NCBI RefSeq assembly: GCF_002197815.1
Contig: NZ_NIUB01000022.1
Coordinates: 18,968 to 82,967 of the forward strand
DNA length: 64,000 bases
DNA from: Pseudomonas oleovorans subsp. oleovorans
GTDB lineage: Bacteria > Pseudomonadota > Gammaproteobacteria > Pseudomonadales > Pseudomonadaceae
Reading direction: 5' to 3'
Made by a program: the position numbers and the translations under genes
Notes under the pieces: generated by a model
Databases searched by the model: none
Told to the model about the DNA's origin: nothing
Seen by the model: the letters and a program-made list of their open reading frames with translations, nothing else
In this document: positions 15,264 to 23,154 of the stretch, piece by piece
Layout of the letters: the number at the start of each line of letters is the position of its first letter
Position numbering within the stretch: the stretch's first letter is position 1

Positions 15264-16376
15264 ATGACTCAAGTAAAAACTTCCAAAAAATCGATCTTCG
15301 TTCACAAAGCTTTCGGTTTTAACGATCCGATTCCAGGCTTTGAGCAAATGATCCAAATCGACGAAGTTCCGTCCCCTTACGTCCCTGCGATCAACCCTGA
15401 CTACGTGTTTGAGCCAGACATGGTTGCTCGGGTGCTGCGGTCATACGCTTCATCCGAGAACATGATGTTCAACGGTGAAAAGGGCACTGGTAAGTCTTCA
15501 TTCGTGCAGCAGTTCTGTGCGCGTCTGAATATCCCGCTTATGACCATCACAGGTGGTCCTGGCTTGGATGAGACTTACCTGATGGGGTCGAAGACAATTG
15601 AAAACGGCAGCGTCAAAGCTGTTGATGGAGTGTTGAGCTATTGCCTGCGTCACGGCATTGCCGTGCTGATCGATGAGATTGCAGCCATCAAGCCCAGCGT
15701 GTTGGTATCCATCAACGATGTGCTGAATGGTGATCAGGTGATCACCCTCAAACATCACGGCTTAGACCCGACCCTAAACCCTGACGACCTAGCAAAAGTC
15801 GAAGGAAACATGACCATCAAGCGGAACCCTCGGTTCCGTCTGTTCGCCACTGACAACACTGGCGGCAAGATGAGCCGTGATCCCCGCTATGCCGGCGTCC
15901 ACACTCAAAACAGTGCAGTACGTTCCCGCTTCACCTGCTTCAAGATGAGCTTCATGAAGCCGGCGCTAGAGCTGAAAGCTCTGCTCGGTTCTACGAAGGG
16001 AATCCTGCCGGTGTTCGTGGGTAGGTCCATGGTCGAGTTGGCGATCCGCATCCGCGCATCGTTCGAGATCGGCGAAATGACTGATACGGTTTCTTTCCGT
16101 GAGCTTCAACGCTGGGCACGCAAGTCCCTGGTGTATGCGAAGTTCGATGCTAATCAACTTGTTGATGGCAAGCCGAAGATGATCCCCGACTGCGCGAAAG
16201 CGTTCGTTGATGCGATTTATACCGGCATGGAGGAATCGGATCAGGAAGTGTCGGCCAACTTCTACGAGTTGGTTTTCGGTACTGAACTAGACCTGCCAAA
16301 TGAGTACAAGGCGACTGCGAGCAAGTTCCTGGAACAGCTCGATGCCGGCAAACTCGATTGGGACGAAGCTGCATAA
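15264..16376 (+). CDS. MoxR/CbbQ/CobS-type AAA+ ATPase
   Basis: ATG 15264 follows a GCGGAG ribosome site. The 370-residue protein is a single AAA+ module with Walker A GEKGTGKSS (about 71-79), Walker B VLIDEI (about 133-138) and a polar sensor region FRLFATDNT (about 190-198). Members of this group work with a VWA-domain protein to remodel or metallate target complexes, as CobS does with CobT. Here the VWA partner is encoded nearby at 16874. The same trio with a DUF3150-like protein is, to my knowledge, found in some large phages and plasmids, where its target is not established. Confidence 0.85.
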   Translation: MTQVKTSKKSIFVHKAFGFNDPIPGFEQMIQIDEVPSPYVPAINPDYVFEPDMVARVLRSYASSENMMFNGEKGTGKSSFVQQFCARLNIPLMTITGGPGLDETYLMGSKTIENGSVKAVDGVLSYCLRHGIAVLIDEIAAIKPSVLVSINDVLNGDQVITLKHHGLDPTLNPDDLAKVEGNMTIKRNPRFRLFATDNTGGKMSRDPRYAGVHTQNSAVRSRFTCFKMSFMKPALELKALLGSTKGILPVFVGRSMVELAIRIRASFEIGEMTDTVSFRELQRWARKSLVYAKFDANQLVDGKPKMIPDCAKAFVDAIYTGMEESDQEVSANFYELVFGTELDLPNEYKATASKFLEQLDAGKLDWDEAA

Positions 16377-16383
16377 CTTAAAC

Positions 16384-16405
16384 ACCCTCCCCGAAAGGGG
16401 AGGGT
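16384..16405 (+). terminator. Strong hairpin after the MoxR-type gene
   Basis: ACCCTCCCC and GGGGAGGGT flank a GAAA tetraloop, followed by TCTCTC. It may terminate part of the transcription or protect the 3' end. Confidence 0.55.
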
Positions 16406-16537
16406 TCTCTCCCGTGAGCTGGGATAAATCATCCAGCTCACGCTGGAAGGTTTATCCGAGCCCACAGCTCAAACCTTCCAGCCTCCGCACCTGGAAGAAA
16501 CAAATCAATCCACGACGCGGCGTGTGAGAGAAAAACC
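16406..16537 (+). promoter_or_regulatory. Structured leader 2, upstream of the 75-residue basic protein
   Basis: Stem A pairs GTGAGCTGG (16414-16422) with CCAGCTCAC (16433-16441). Its loop GATAAA pairs with TTTATC (16451-16456). Stem B pairs GCTGGAAGGTTT (16442-16453) with AAACCTTCCAGC (16471-16482). Stem C pairs CTTCCAG (16475-16481) with CTGGAAG (16491-16497). B and C share a strand and are mutually exclusive, and the pseudoknot also overlaps B. The segment before ATG 16538 ends GTGAGAGAAAAACC, closely matching leader 3. The arrangement is that of a switch with two alternative folds. Confidence 0.68.
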
Positions 16538-16765
16538 ATGAAGAAATTCATCAGCAACGCAAAAAGTGTTCTCAGCAAGGCAATCCTCGTAGCTTCGTGC
16601 CGCGTGGAGATTGCTCGCGCTGTTCTGGCCTACACGGTCGCGGAGTACCGCTTGAAAAAGCTGCATCCCGTGCGCCATGCCCGTAAGCGCGAAGCCATCA
16701 GCTATCAGTACAGAGCCAACCGGCTCACCTGTGATCTGGCGGTACAGAAACTGGGCAACCTTTAA
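16538..16765 (+). CDS. Small basic protein of unknown function, 75 residues
   Basis: The ATG directly follows leader 2. The protein is mostly helical and basic (KKFISNAKSVLSK near the start, then EYRLKKLHPVRHARKRE at about 36-52), with two cysteines and no membrane segment. I do not recognise it. Its position between the MoxR-type ATPase and the VWA protein suggests a role in the same system. Confidence 0.6.
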   Translation: MKKFISNAKSVLSKAILVASCRVEIARAVLAYTVAEYRLKKLHPVRHARKREAISYQYRANRLTCDLAVQKLGNL

Positions 16766-16873
16766 ATCAACCCCCACCAAGGGCAGGAAACGGCCCTTGC
16801 CGCTTCCTGTTCTACGGATTGGGAATCGCCCGTGCTGGGCTCAAATCACCCAGCAATGGGTTAGGAGTTTGAT
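16766..16873 (+). promoter_or_regulatory. Leader with pseudoknot, upstream of the VWA protein gene
   Basis: CAAGGGC (16778-16784) pairs with GCCCTTG (16793-16799). The loop AGGAA (16785-16789) is complementary to TTCCT (16804-16808). A second hairpin pairs GCTGGG (16834-16839) with CCCAGC (16849-16854), just ahead of the TTAGGAG ribosome site. It is simpler than leaders 1-3 but repeats the loop-to-downstream pairing. Confidence 0.5.
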
Positions 16874-18949
16874 ATGCGTTCTGTAAAAACTGCACCCGAA
16901 GGTTGGATTCAGTTCCTGCGCTCTCTGGCTTGCGACAACAAGTTGAAAGTCGTCGTTGGCCACGGCGTTGGCGCTGCAACTGATGGCGAGACTCTGTGGG
17001 TTCCTGCGCTACCTGAAAAACTCACACCAGATGATCTGGTGCTGTTCAAAGGAAATGCTTTCCACGAAGTCGGCCATATCCGCAAGAGCAACATCAAGTT
17101 CTTTCAGGCCTTTAGCAAGGAGCATGGCTCCTTCGCTCAGTTCCTTCTGAATGCGTTGGATGACGTGTTTATGGAGGGCGCGATGGCAACCTGGAAGAAG
17201 ATGGCATCCCGGTACTTGCTGGACTCGACCATGGTTCTCATCAATCGTGGTCAATTCCGGGACGGCTCGGCGAGCTTGGGTGAGGCGGTGGCTTGCTACT
17301 GTCTCTCCTACTTGACCGCCAAGCGGTGGCCAACAGTGGGAGCTGCTGAAACCCGTATCGAGGCCAACTTGCGCAAGCATCTGGCCGAGCACGCGGACAA
17401 AGTGGTTCCTGCGCTACGCAACCTTCTTGATGCTGAGTTTCCGGCTGTGAAGTCCACTGAGGACGGAGCAGCACTTGCCCTCAAGATCATCGATCTACTG
17501 AAAATGCTCGCAGAGCAAGAGCAATCCCAGCCTAGTCCGTCTGCTGACGAAGACGAAAGCCAGGATGATGCCGAAGGCTCCAGCGCATCTGAACAAGGCC
17601 AATCTGACGATGCCGACGAATCCGAATCTGAACCGCAAGGCGATGACGAGGGCGAAGGCAAAACAGAGGAATCCGATCCGAAAGGTGAGGGTAAGGGCGA
17701 CGGCGCTGCTGATGAGTCCAGCTCTGATCCGAAAGGTGAAGGGCAGGGCGAAAGCAAAGCTGGCGATTCCAAGCCTGAGCAAAACGGCGACGGTTCCGGC
17801 AATAGTGAAGGTGGCGCCGATGACTCCGAATCCGATCCGAAAGGTGAGGGGAAGGGTAAAGGCAAAGCTGAGCATGCTGGCTCTGAAAGCGACAGCGGTG
17901 ATGCTGGTGAAGGCAACGGTGCTCAGGATGACAATGGCGCAAGCCAGAGTGGTTCGGGCTCCGAAGCTAACAGTGGCAAGTCGCTGCAACAGATGGTCGA
18001 TGAAATGTTGAAAGAACAACTGGGCAACCAGGAGGTCTTCGACAAGGGCTCGGCAATCGAAGAACTGGCAAAGGGCATTAGCTCCGGCGCCGACGAGGAC
18101 TACAAAGGTCAGCCAGTCATCGAAGGCTTGGTCTTCGATTTCGCAACAGGTGCAGGTAAGTCCGAAGGCTTTGCTGACGGGATGCCTGTGGTCGAAGCGG
18201 ACAAGGTGATGGCTAACGTCATTGCCGATGTGACTGGCCGCAAGGCGAACGTGATGGGCAACCGCCTACGCGCACTGCTGGCAAACCGTGAAGAAACCGA
18301 TGAGTACGACGCCCGTAATGGGCGGCTGTGCGAACGGAATCTGCATCGGTTCGCGCTGGATGACTCCCGTGTCTTTGCGAAAGCAGAGGAACGTGTTGAG
18401 GATACAGCCGCTGTCTCTATCACCGCAGACCTCTCCGGCTCGACCGCGATGGCGCGTGATGGTTCGTCAGTTGCTGAGCAAATTCGCATTGCTCTGACGC
18501 TCATCGAGAAAGTTCTGCATGAGGTGGGAACACCTCGCGAAATCCTGGGCTTTGCTCCGAATAGCGGCCAGCTCAACTGCATGGTGAAAACCTTCGGGGA
18601 TAACCACCGTGTAGCGCTGGATCGTATCGCGGGTATGCACAGGCTTGTTGGCGGCGGCTGCACCCCCATTGGGGATGCCGTCCTGCAAGCAGGAGCGCGA
18701 CTGATGGGTCATGAAGCACAGCGCAAGCTGCTATTCGTGATCACTGACGGTTTGCCTGATGATGTTGAGCATGCCCGAGACATGACCAAAACCGTCCTCC
18801 AGGGCGGAGTTGAGGTCATCTATCTGGTGATCGGTTCGGCCAAGGCTTGTACTTGGCTGCAATCGGCCAACATCAAGTTCGCACATGCAGAAAGCGCAGA
18901 AGGACTCATCCCCGCCCTGGTTTCCAAGGTGGCTGAGTTCCTAAAGTGA
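16874..18949 (+). CDS. CobT-like VWA-domain protein with HEVGH motif and acidic repeats
   Basis: This 691-residue protein has three parts. The N-terminal domain (1-215) contains HEVGH at 64-68, a metal-binding signature of zinc peptidases, with DDVFMEG about 35 residues later as a possible third ligand. Residues 220-375 are extremely acidic and low in complexity, with repeated Ser-Asp-Pro-Lys-Gly-Glu-Gly units. The C-terminal VWA domain (about 510-691) has a complete metal site: DLSGS (about 519-523), Thr in CTPIGDA (about 595) and Asp in ITDG (about 622). CobT of the cobalt chelatase and similar MoxR partners share the acidic-linker-plus-VWA layout. The target complex is unknown. Confidence 0.82.
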   Translation: MRSVKTAPEGWIQFLRSLACDNKLKVVVGHGVGAATDGETLWVPALPEKLTPDDLVLFKGNAFHEVGHIRKSNIKFFQAFSKEHGSFAQFLLNALDDVFMEGAMATWKKMASRYLLDSTMVLINRGQFRDGSASLGEAVACYCLSYLTAKRWPTVGAAETRIEANLRKHLAEHADKVVPALRNLLDAEFPAVKSTEDGAALALKIIDLLKMLAEQEQSQPSPSADEDESQDDAEGSSASEQGQSDDADESESEPQGDDEGEGKTEESDPKGEGKGDGAADESSSDPKGEGQGESKAGDSKPEQNGDGSGNSEGGADDSESDPKGEGKGKGKAEHAGSESDSGDAGEGNGAQDDNGASQSGSGSEANSGKSLQQMVDEMLKEQLGNQEVFDKGSAIEELAKGISSGADEDYKGQPVIEGLVFDFATGAGKSEGFADGMPVVEADKVMANVIADVTGRKANVMGNRLRALLANREETDEYDARNGRLCERNLHRFALDDSRVFAKAEERVEDTAAVSITADLSGSTAMARDGSSVAEQIRIALTLIEKVLHEVGTPREILGFAPNSGQLNCMVKTFGDNHRVALDRIAGMHRLVGGGCTPIGDAVLQAGARLMGHEAQRKLLFVITDGLPDDVEHARDMTKTVLQGGVEVIYLVIGSAKACTWLQSANIKFAHAESAEGLIPALVSKVAEFLK

Positions 18950-18966
18950 TAAGTGGTAATTGATCA

Positions 18967-18990
18967 AGCCCCCAGTGATGGGGGCTGTTT
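18967..18990 (+). terminator. Hairpin after the VWA protein gene
   Basis: AGCCCCC and GGGGGCT with a six-base loop, followed by GTTT. It is a weak to moderate terminator candidate directly before leader 3. Confidence 0.5.
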
Positions 18991-19120
18991 CTCCCCAGTG
19001 GGCTGAACAAACATTCGGCTCACGCCGGATGTTTCTTGAGTTCATTGCAACTCGACACGTCCGGCTTCCGCCACCGGACGTACAAACCAATTCCCTGTGG
19101 CGGCAGGTGAGAGAAAGACC
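18991..19120 (+). promoter_or_regulatory. Structured leader 3, upstream of the DUF3150-like gene
   Basis: Stem A pairs GTGGGCTG (18998-19005) with CGGCTCAC (19016-19023). The loop plus stem edge AAACATTC pairs with GGATGTTT (19027-19034) with one wobble. Stem B pairs GCCGGA (19024-19029) with TCCGGC (19060-19065). Stem C pairs ACGTCCGG (19057-19064) with CCGGACGT (19074-19081), which excludes B. The stem C loop CCGCCAC is exactly complementary to GTGGCGG (about 19098-19104), just before the ribosome site. The end, GGTGAGAGAAAGACC before ATG 19121, nearly matches leader 2. Paired sequence changes between leaders 1, 2 and 3 preserve the same stems. Confidence 0.7.
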
Positions 19121-20344
19121 ATGACTCAGACCTATGTTTCTAAAGTACGTACCGCTGTAAACGACGACCAAGTTGTTGTGTTCAACCTGATGGTTAGCTG
19201 CATGAGTGCCGAACGCCAGTTCGACCTCACCAAGCTGGGCATCGACGTGGACAAGCTGCCTAGCGCATCCCGTAAGCTCGTACAGGAGAGAATCTTTCCG
19301 AAGGAGTTTCTGAACAACTACAGCCGTCTCCGCGACCGCGCCAACGCCGTTCTGGACCGTGGCGCTGCCGTTCGGTTGGAAATGGGTGTTGTAAGCAGTC
19401 GTACCGAAGCTGTCACCAAGATCGAAGACCTCGATGCCATCAAGGCTGACTGGGCCGCTCAGATCGAAAAGGACAGCCACCGCTATGCCAGTATCTGCAA
19501 CGAACGTATCGCGTTGATCGCCGCTGAGGCGTACAACGAGCAAGTTCCTGCCGAAGTGGTAAACACGCTGGTTGATGCACTCCGTAAGCGCCAACCCACC
19601 TGGGAGCACTTCGTGAGCCGCATGAACTTCGCTTACTCCCCTGTACCTATCAAGCTGGAACTGGACGAATCCAAGGCCGAATTCGACCCGATTCTGTTCA
19701 AGGCTCAGCGCGAAGGTCTGGTTGCATTGCGTGAAGGTGTGTTTGGTGCTCTGGTTCAGTATCTGAGCCGTGAGAGCAACGAAATCCTGAAAGTGTTGAA
19801 TGGTAAGAAGCAGCATCACGGCGTCTACACCATCAACTACCGGACGGTAGCTCGCATCGGGGAAATCACTGAAAAGCTGCATGGTCTTGCCTTCGTTCAC
19901 CAGCAAGTCGCGCCGTTGGCTTCTGTCATCGACGCTGCGCTGGCCTTCATGCCCAAAAGCGTGGAGAAGGACTTGGGATTGCAGCCGTCGCAGTTCCTCA
20001 ACCTGATTGCGTGCCTTGAAGCGATTGCCGACCAGCATGAACTTCTGGCACGTCTGCGTGACAAGCAGCCGCTTGTTGAAGTGAGCAACCAACTGCCGCC
20101 AGTAATGGTGGCAAACGGGCATGCAGTATCGAACAGCATTGCACAGCAGGCTCTCGCAACCGCGAGAAACAGCCTGGGCGCGGCGCAGCAGACCCCTGTT
20201 GTTCCTAGCTCTGCTGTATCCACCGCTCAGGTGGTGGAAGAAGCTGAAATGGAAGCCTCGCAAGAGGTGGAAGTTGAAGCCGAGCCGGCTGTTCAAGAGT
20301 GCTTCATGGGCCTCGGTTTCATGGGCGCAACCCTGTTCGACTGA
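19121..20344 (+). CDS. DUF3150-like protein of the MoxR-VWA module
   Basis: ATG 19121 follows leader 3. The 407-residue protein is largely helical and soluble, with no signal peptide. A flexible acidic tail (about 345-395, rich in Glu, Val and Ala) ends in a short hydrophobic segment, CFMGLGFMGATLFD. By content and neighbourhood (MoxR ATPase plus CobT-like VWA protein) it matches what I recall as DUF3150, whose function is not known. The family assignment is from memory and moderate in confidence. Confidence 0.6.
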   Translation: MTQTYVSKVRTAVNDDQVVVFNLMVSCMSAERQFDLTKLGIDVDKLPSASRKLVQERIFPKEFLNNYSRLRDRANAVLDRGAAVRLEMGVVSSRTEAVTKIEDLDAIKADWAAQIEKDSHRYASICNERIALIAAEAYNEQVPAEVVNTLVDALRKRQPTWEHFVSRMNFAYSPVPIKLELDESKAEFDPILFKAQREGLVALREGVFGALVQYLSRESNEILKVLNGKKQHHGVYTINYRTVARIGEITEKLHGLAFVHQQVAPLASVIDAALAFMPKSVEKDLGLQPSQFLNLIACLEAIADQHELLARLRDKQPLVEVSNQLPPVMVANGHAVSNSIAQQALATARNSLGAAQQTPVVPSSAVSTAQVVEEAEMEASQEVEVEAEPAVQECFMGLGFMGATLFD

Positions 20345-20418
20345 TCTGTAAACCCTTCAACCCCGTATGGGCACACCACGCCCTACGGGGCAGTGGTGCG
20401 CCTTAAAGGAGCACTGCA
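20345..20418 (+). promoter_or_regulatory. H-type pseudoknot leader upstream of the 225-residue protein gene
   Basis: CCCCGTA (20361-20367) pairs with TACGGGG (20384-20390), and the inner GGGC (20369-20372) pairs with GCCC (20380-20383). The remaining loop CACCAC (20374-20379) is exactly complementary to GTGGTG (20393-20398). The pseudoknot ends 9 bases before the AAAGGAG ribosome site of ATG 20419, close enough to influence translation. Confidence 0.62.
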
Positions 20419-21096
20419 ATGCAATCACTTGATCTATTCGGCGATGTTGTCGAAACCAAGCAACCAACTAAGCCCAAAGCTCCAGCTGCGCCAAAGCCAA
20501 GTGCAGTGGTAAAGCTGAATCGTAGAAAGGCCTGGGGACACGGCGGATACCTCGCCACCCTGGACGACGACGATAGCTTGTCCATTGAAGGTACTGAGTC
20601 GTTTACCGAGAACGCGACAATCGAAAGGTTGGAGCAGGCTCTGTTCATGACCCCAGTAATCCGAAATGGAGAATGGGTTGAAGATGGTTCGTTCTACTCG
20701 TACCGGATCACAAAGCACGTTTGCGGGCAGCGTGAGTTCGGCAAGAGAGGTTCGATGTTGCACGACTGCACGTTGTACATGGTTCAAACCAGCGCCCAGA
20801 AAGTGTTGGAAGAAACCTATGACGACACAGGTTCGTGGTTGCCCAAATGGGCCTACTGGTTGTTCTGCTATCGCCTCCGCAAGGCTGACGAGAAAGAAGA
20901 CCCGTATGAACTGCTCAAAGCCTTCACCGCAGTAATGACGCAACACGACTTCCTCGACGCATCCCGCAAGGGTGAGTCGTTGCGTCGGATCACGAAGCGT
21001 CTGCACATGCGGCAAAAACGAGCGCAGGAAAGGGCTTCGGCCTCTAACGCTGCTCAGGAAGACATTGATGACGAACTGGAACTGAAAACAGCCTGA
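20419..21096 (+). CDS. Unrecognised 225-residue protein
   Basis: The gene has a strong AAAGGAG ribosome site. Residues 16-33 form a Lys/Pro/Ala linker. A middle domain contains VCGQREFGKRGSMLHDCTLY (about 96-115). A tryptophan-rich helix with WLPKWAYWLFCYRLR follows (about 140-155), and the tail is helical and basic (KRLHMRQKRAQERAS), ending acidic. I do not recognise the family. It belongs to the block of genes with structured leaders. Confidence 0.6.
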   Translation: MQSLDLFGDVVETKQPTKPKAPAAPKPSAVVKLNRRKAWGHGGYLATLDDDDSLSIEGTESFTENATIERLEQALFMTPVIRNGEWVEDGSFYSYRITKHVCGQREFGKRGSMLHDCTLYMVQTSAQKVLEETYDDTGSWLPKWAYWLFCYRLRKADEKEDPYELLKAFTAVMTQHDFLDASRKGESLRRITKRLHMRQKRAQERASASNAAQEDIDDELELKTA

Positions 21097-21187
21097 CTAG
21101 GCAAAACCCTGCCTCGCTCGGCGGCAGGGTTAGCGCCACCACCGTGTGTGCGAAAACAAGGCGACCGAGCGCCTATTGGAGATAACT
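21097..21187 (+). promoter_or_regulatory. Pseudoknot leader upstream of the 192-residue membrane protein gene
   Basis: AACCCTGCC (21105-21113) pairs with GGCAGGGTT (21123-21131). The loop CGCTCGG (21115-21121) is exactly complementary to CCGAGCG (21165-21171), which itself lies in a small AGGCG/CGCCT hairpin. A kissing-loop or long-range pseudoknot is therefore possible just upstream of the TTGGAG ribosome site. Confidence 0.55.
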
Positions 21188-21766
21188 GTGAAAACGCAAA
21201 CCACTCAAATGAACCTCGCTGAAAAAGCGTTCGTAGCTATCTGCGGATTTGTATGGCGCTTGCTACGACTGCTCGATCCCAAACCGATCCAGCGATACTT
21301 TGCAGCGAGGATCAACGTAACGGGCCAGCCGATCAGCAAGCTTCACTCGCTGAGCATTGCTGACGCTACCGAGCATGTTTGCCGGGTCAACAATAACCGC
21401 ATGAAGGAAGGCGAAGGCTTTCTGGCGAAGCGCGGGGACCTGTTGAAGGTGTACAACCCGGCAAACATGAAGTTCGTTTATCGCTATGCCCAAGGGGCTG
21501 GCGAACTGCGAATCCGTTACAACGAGCTAGGCCTCGACTACGACGCTAAGTTGGAGTTGGGTGTCCTTAACGACGATGCCGTCGAACTCCAGGTCATGAA
21601 GGCTAATACCGCTGATCGTGAGTTCTACTTGATGTACCAGGATCGTTCTGTTTCCAGCCGTCAAAGCCGTGCGCTTGGCTGGTACATGCTCCTGGGAGGC
21701 ATGTTGATCACGCTGCTCACTTACGCCATTGGCGCTGTCGCGCAGCTGATCAGAACCTTCTTCTAA
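21188..21766 (+). CDS. Unrecognised protein with C-terminal membrane segment
   Basis: GTG 21188 is chosen because TTGGAG sits about 7 bases upstream; an earlier GTG at 21146 would lie inside the structured leader. The 192-residue product has a hydrophobic N-terminal patch (about 13-26), a soluble middle domain with beta-rich character (LRIRYNELGLDYDAKLELGV, about 110-130) and a clear membrane helix near the end (about 163-188). It is probably tail-anchored. The function is unknown. Confidence 0.55.
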   Translation: MKTQTTQMNLAEKAFVAICGFVWRLLRLLDPKPIQRYFAARINVTGQPISKLHSLSIADATEHVCRVNNNRMKEGEGFLAKRGDLLKVYNPANMKFVYRYAQGAGELRIRYNELGLDYDAKLELGVLNDDAVELQVMKANTADREFYLMYQDRSVSSRQSRALGWYMLLGGMLITLLTYAIGAVAQLIRTFF

Positions 21767-21792
21767 CGTTTGGTGACTCCATAGGCTTCGGC

Positions 21793-21850
21793 CTGTGGGT
21801 GTCACCCCGAAGCCCATTCTTGGAAGTGAGCTTTGGGGTGACACCCACAG
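21793..21850. repeat. Long near-perfect inverted repeat (21-bp arms)
   Basis: The 21-base arms at 21793-21813 and 21830-21850 are complementary except for one position that would be a G-U pair in RNA. A 16-base loop separates them. The arms centre on GTGTCACCCC and GGGGTGACAC. The hairpin sits 14 bases upstream of ATG 21865 and could act as a leader structure or as a binding site for a dimeric protein. Confidence 0.85.
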
Positions 21851-21864
21851 AAAGCGAGGCTCCG

Positions 21865-22191
21865 ATGACACCGAATGTAATAGACGTAGATCACTACCGA
21901 AGCATCGGTGTGACGTTTCTTCCGACCTTTCAAGGCGGGGCGGTAGGTGTCATTGCACGCTATGACCTCCCCAAGCTGTTCTATCCGTCTTCATTCGGTG
22001 AAGCCCAACTCAGGCTGATCCTCGACAAGCTGAATAGCAACTTGAGAGCGACGTACCGGGGGTGCGGCTACTACGGTAGTTGCCCACCAGGGGAACACGA
22101 CTCAAGCGACAGTAATGTCTATGTTCTGTTCGCTGACAAAGAGTTCTACGAAGACTATAGAAACGGTAGCGAGTCGCTAGTGCCGGCGTAA
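21865..22191 (+). CDS. Unrecognised 108-residue protein
   Basis: ATG 21865 is chosen; an upstream GTG at 21799 would place the start inside the long inverted repeat. AGCGAGG is the probable ribosome site. The small soluble protein has a glycine- and tyrosine-rich middle, RGCGYYGSCPPGEHDSSD (about 65-82), with two nearby cysteines. No family is recognised. Confidence 0.5.
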   Translation: MTPNVIDVDHYRSIGVTFLPTFQGGAVGVIARYDLPKLFYPSSFGEAQLRLILDKLNSNLRATYRGCGYYGSCPPGEHDSSDSNVYVLFADKEFYEDYRNGSESLVPA

Positions 22192-22344
22192 ATGCCTGCT
22201 GCGACGTAAGCTGCGCGTGCGCCTGGGCACGTCGAGGGGAGTCCGGTTGGGTAAGAGCCGGGCTCCCTGGCGTTTCTGCATTGACTTCGGTTGCGGCGGC
22301 AGCAGGACAGCATTCAACCTGTATCTACTCACAGGAGGCTTGCT
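22192..22344 (+). promoter_or_regulatory. Branched structured leader upstream of the membrane protein gene
   Basis: CCTGCTGC (22195-22202) pairs with GCAGCAGG (22299-22306), closing a domain that contains CGACGT/ACGTCG, GTGC/GCAC and GGGAG-CCGG/CCGG-CTCCC hairpins. An ACAGGAGG ribosome site follows before TTG 22345. A multi-branch RNA is likely; the fold was drawn by eye. Confidence 0.45.
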
Positions 22345-23154
22345 TTGATCCCGTTCGCTGAAATCGACCACGTTCTGATTTTCTTCTCTATTTTCCTCTG
22401 CGTAAGCCTGATGATTTACCGAACTCTGAGAGCCTGGGTGGCACTCGGAGCGTTTTTCTGTGCCTGCCTATTTATTCTGGTGGATGGGCATTATTGGTTA
22501 GGAGCTGTACTGCTGCCCGAGGGGCGCAATCCTCAAATCGCAACAGTGGGCTTGATGCTTGCTTCTGCGGCCATCCTGACCATGCTTGCCGCGCTTCGCC
22601 GCACGCGAAGTTTCGACCGGATCATCGTTGGGGTTGCGAACATCAGTGTTCTGCTCACGTCAGGGCTATTCCACTATGTTCTTGTTCAGCAAGTTCTCCC
22701 GGCCTGGGCAAAAGACGCTGCTTGGGGGAATAGCTACCTTCTGGCGCCGGCCAGTGAGAGCTTTGAGGGCGAATGTGCAGAGGCCAACCTTTCATGCTGG
22801 AATGCTGGGCATATCAAATCCGGTGCGCTGCCGGTCGCATTCAAGCAACAGGTCGAAGGTGTGTACACGTTCTACCAGTCGAACAAGCCTGACGGCGAGG
22901 TGGGATACGGATTTGGCGTATTCAACGATCTTGGCCAAGACGGAGTGGCCGTCATCCTGTTCCATATGAAGGGGGAAGATATTCGCGTCATAGCTGACCC
23001 TAAGACGGGTACGCGCATCCACTCGAAGGTACGGGACTTGTTTTATTTGCTCGACACCACGGCTCACGCGGTTTGGATTGCTGGAGCGTTATTCTTAATT
23101 GCATTCCATCGCAGACGCTTTAGCCGAAGGAGTGCCCGTGCTGATCGACTTTGA
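22345..23154 (+). CDS. Polytopic membrane protein of unknown function
   Basis: TTG 22345 is favoured because ACAGGAGG lies at the right distance; no ATG fits better. The 269-residue product has about four membrane helices in its first half (around 7-25, 33-50, 58-75 and 92-112). A roughly 110-residue, probably extracytoplasmic domain follows, containing two cysteines in ECAEANLSCW, and then a final helix (about 235-255) with a basic tail, HRRRFSRRS. The layout resembles small membrane-anchored accessory proteins of secretion or conjugation systems, but I cannot name it. Confidence 0.55.
   Translation: MIPFAEIDHVLIFFSIFLCVSLMIYRTLRAWVALGAFFCACLFILVDGHYWLGAVLLPEGRNPQIATVGLMLASAAILTMLAALRRTRSFDRIIVGVANISVLLTSGLFHYVLVQQVLPAWAKDAAWGNSYLLAPASESFEGECAEANLSCWNAGHIKSGALPVAFKQQVEGVYTFYQSNKPDGEVGYGFGVFNDLGQDGVAVILFHMKGEDIRVIADPKTGTRIHSKVRDLFYLLDTTAHAVWIAGALFLIAFHRRRFSRRSARADRL

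Noticed and set aside
17308..18019. Several long frames opposite or out of phase with the acidic repeats of the VWA gene
   Set aside because: They are shadows of the repetitive Gly/Glu/Ser coding sequence and give Ser/Pro-rich or hydrophobic repeat peptides without start signals.
15264..18949. A cobalt chelatase (CobS-CobT) for vitamin B12 synthesis
   Set aside because: The pair resembles CobS and CobT, but there is no CobN or other cobalamin gene, and the neighbourhood fits the MoxR-VWA-DUF3150 type module better.
18941..20296. 451-codon minus-strand open frame opposite the DUF3150-like gene
   Set aside because: It is produced by the codon composition of the plus-strand gene. There is no ribosome site or family resemblance.
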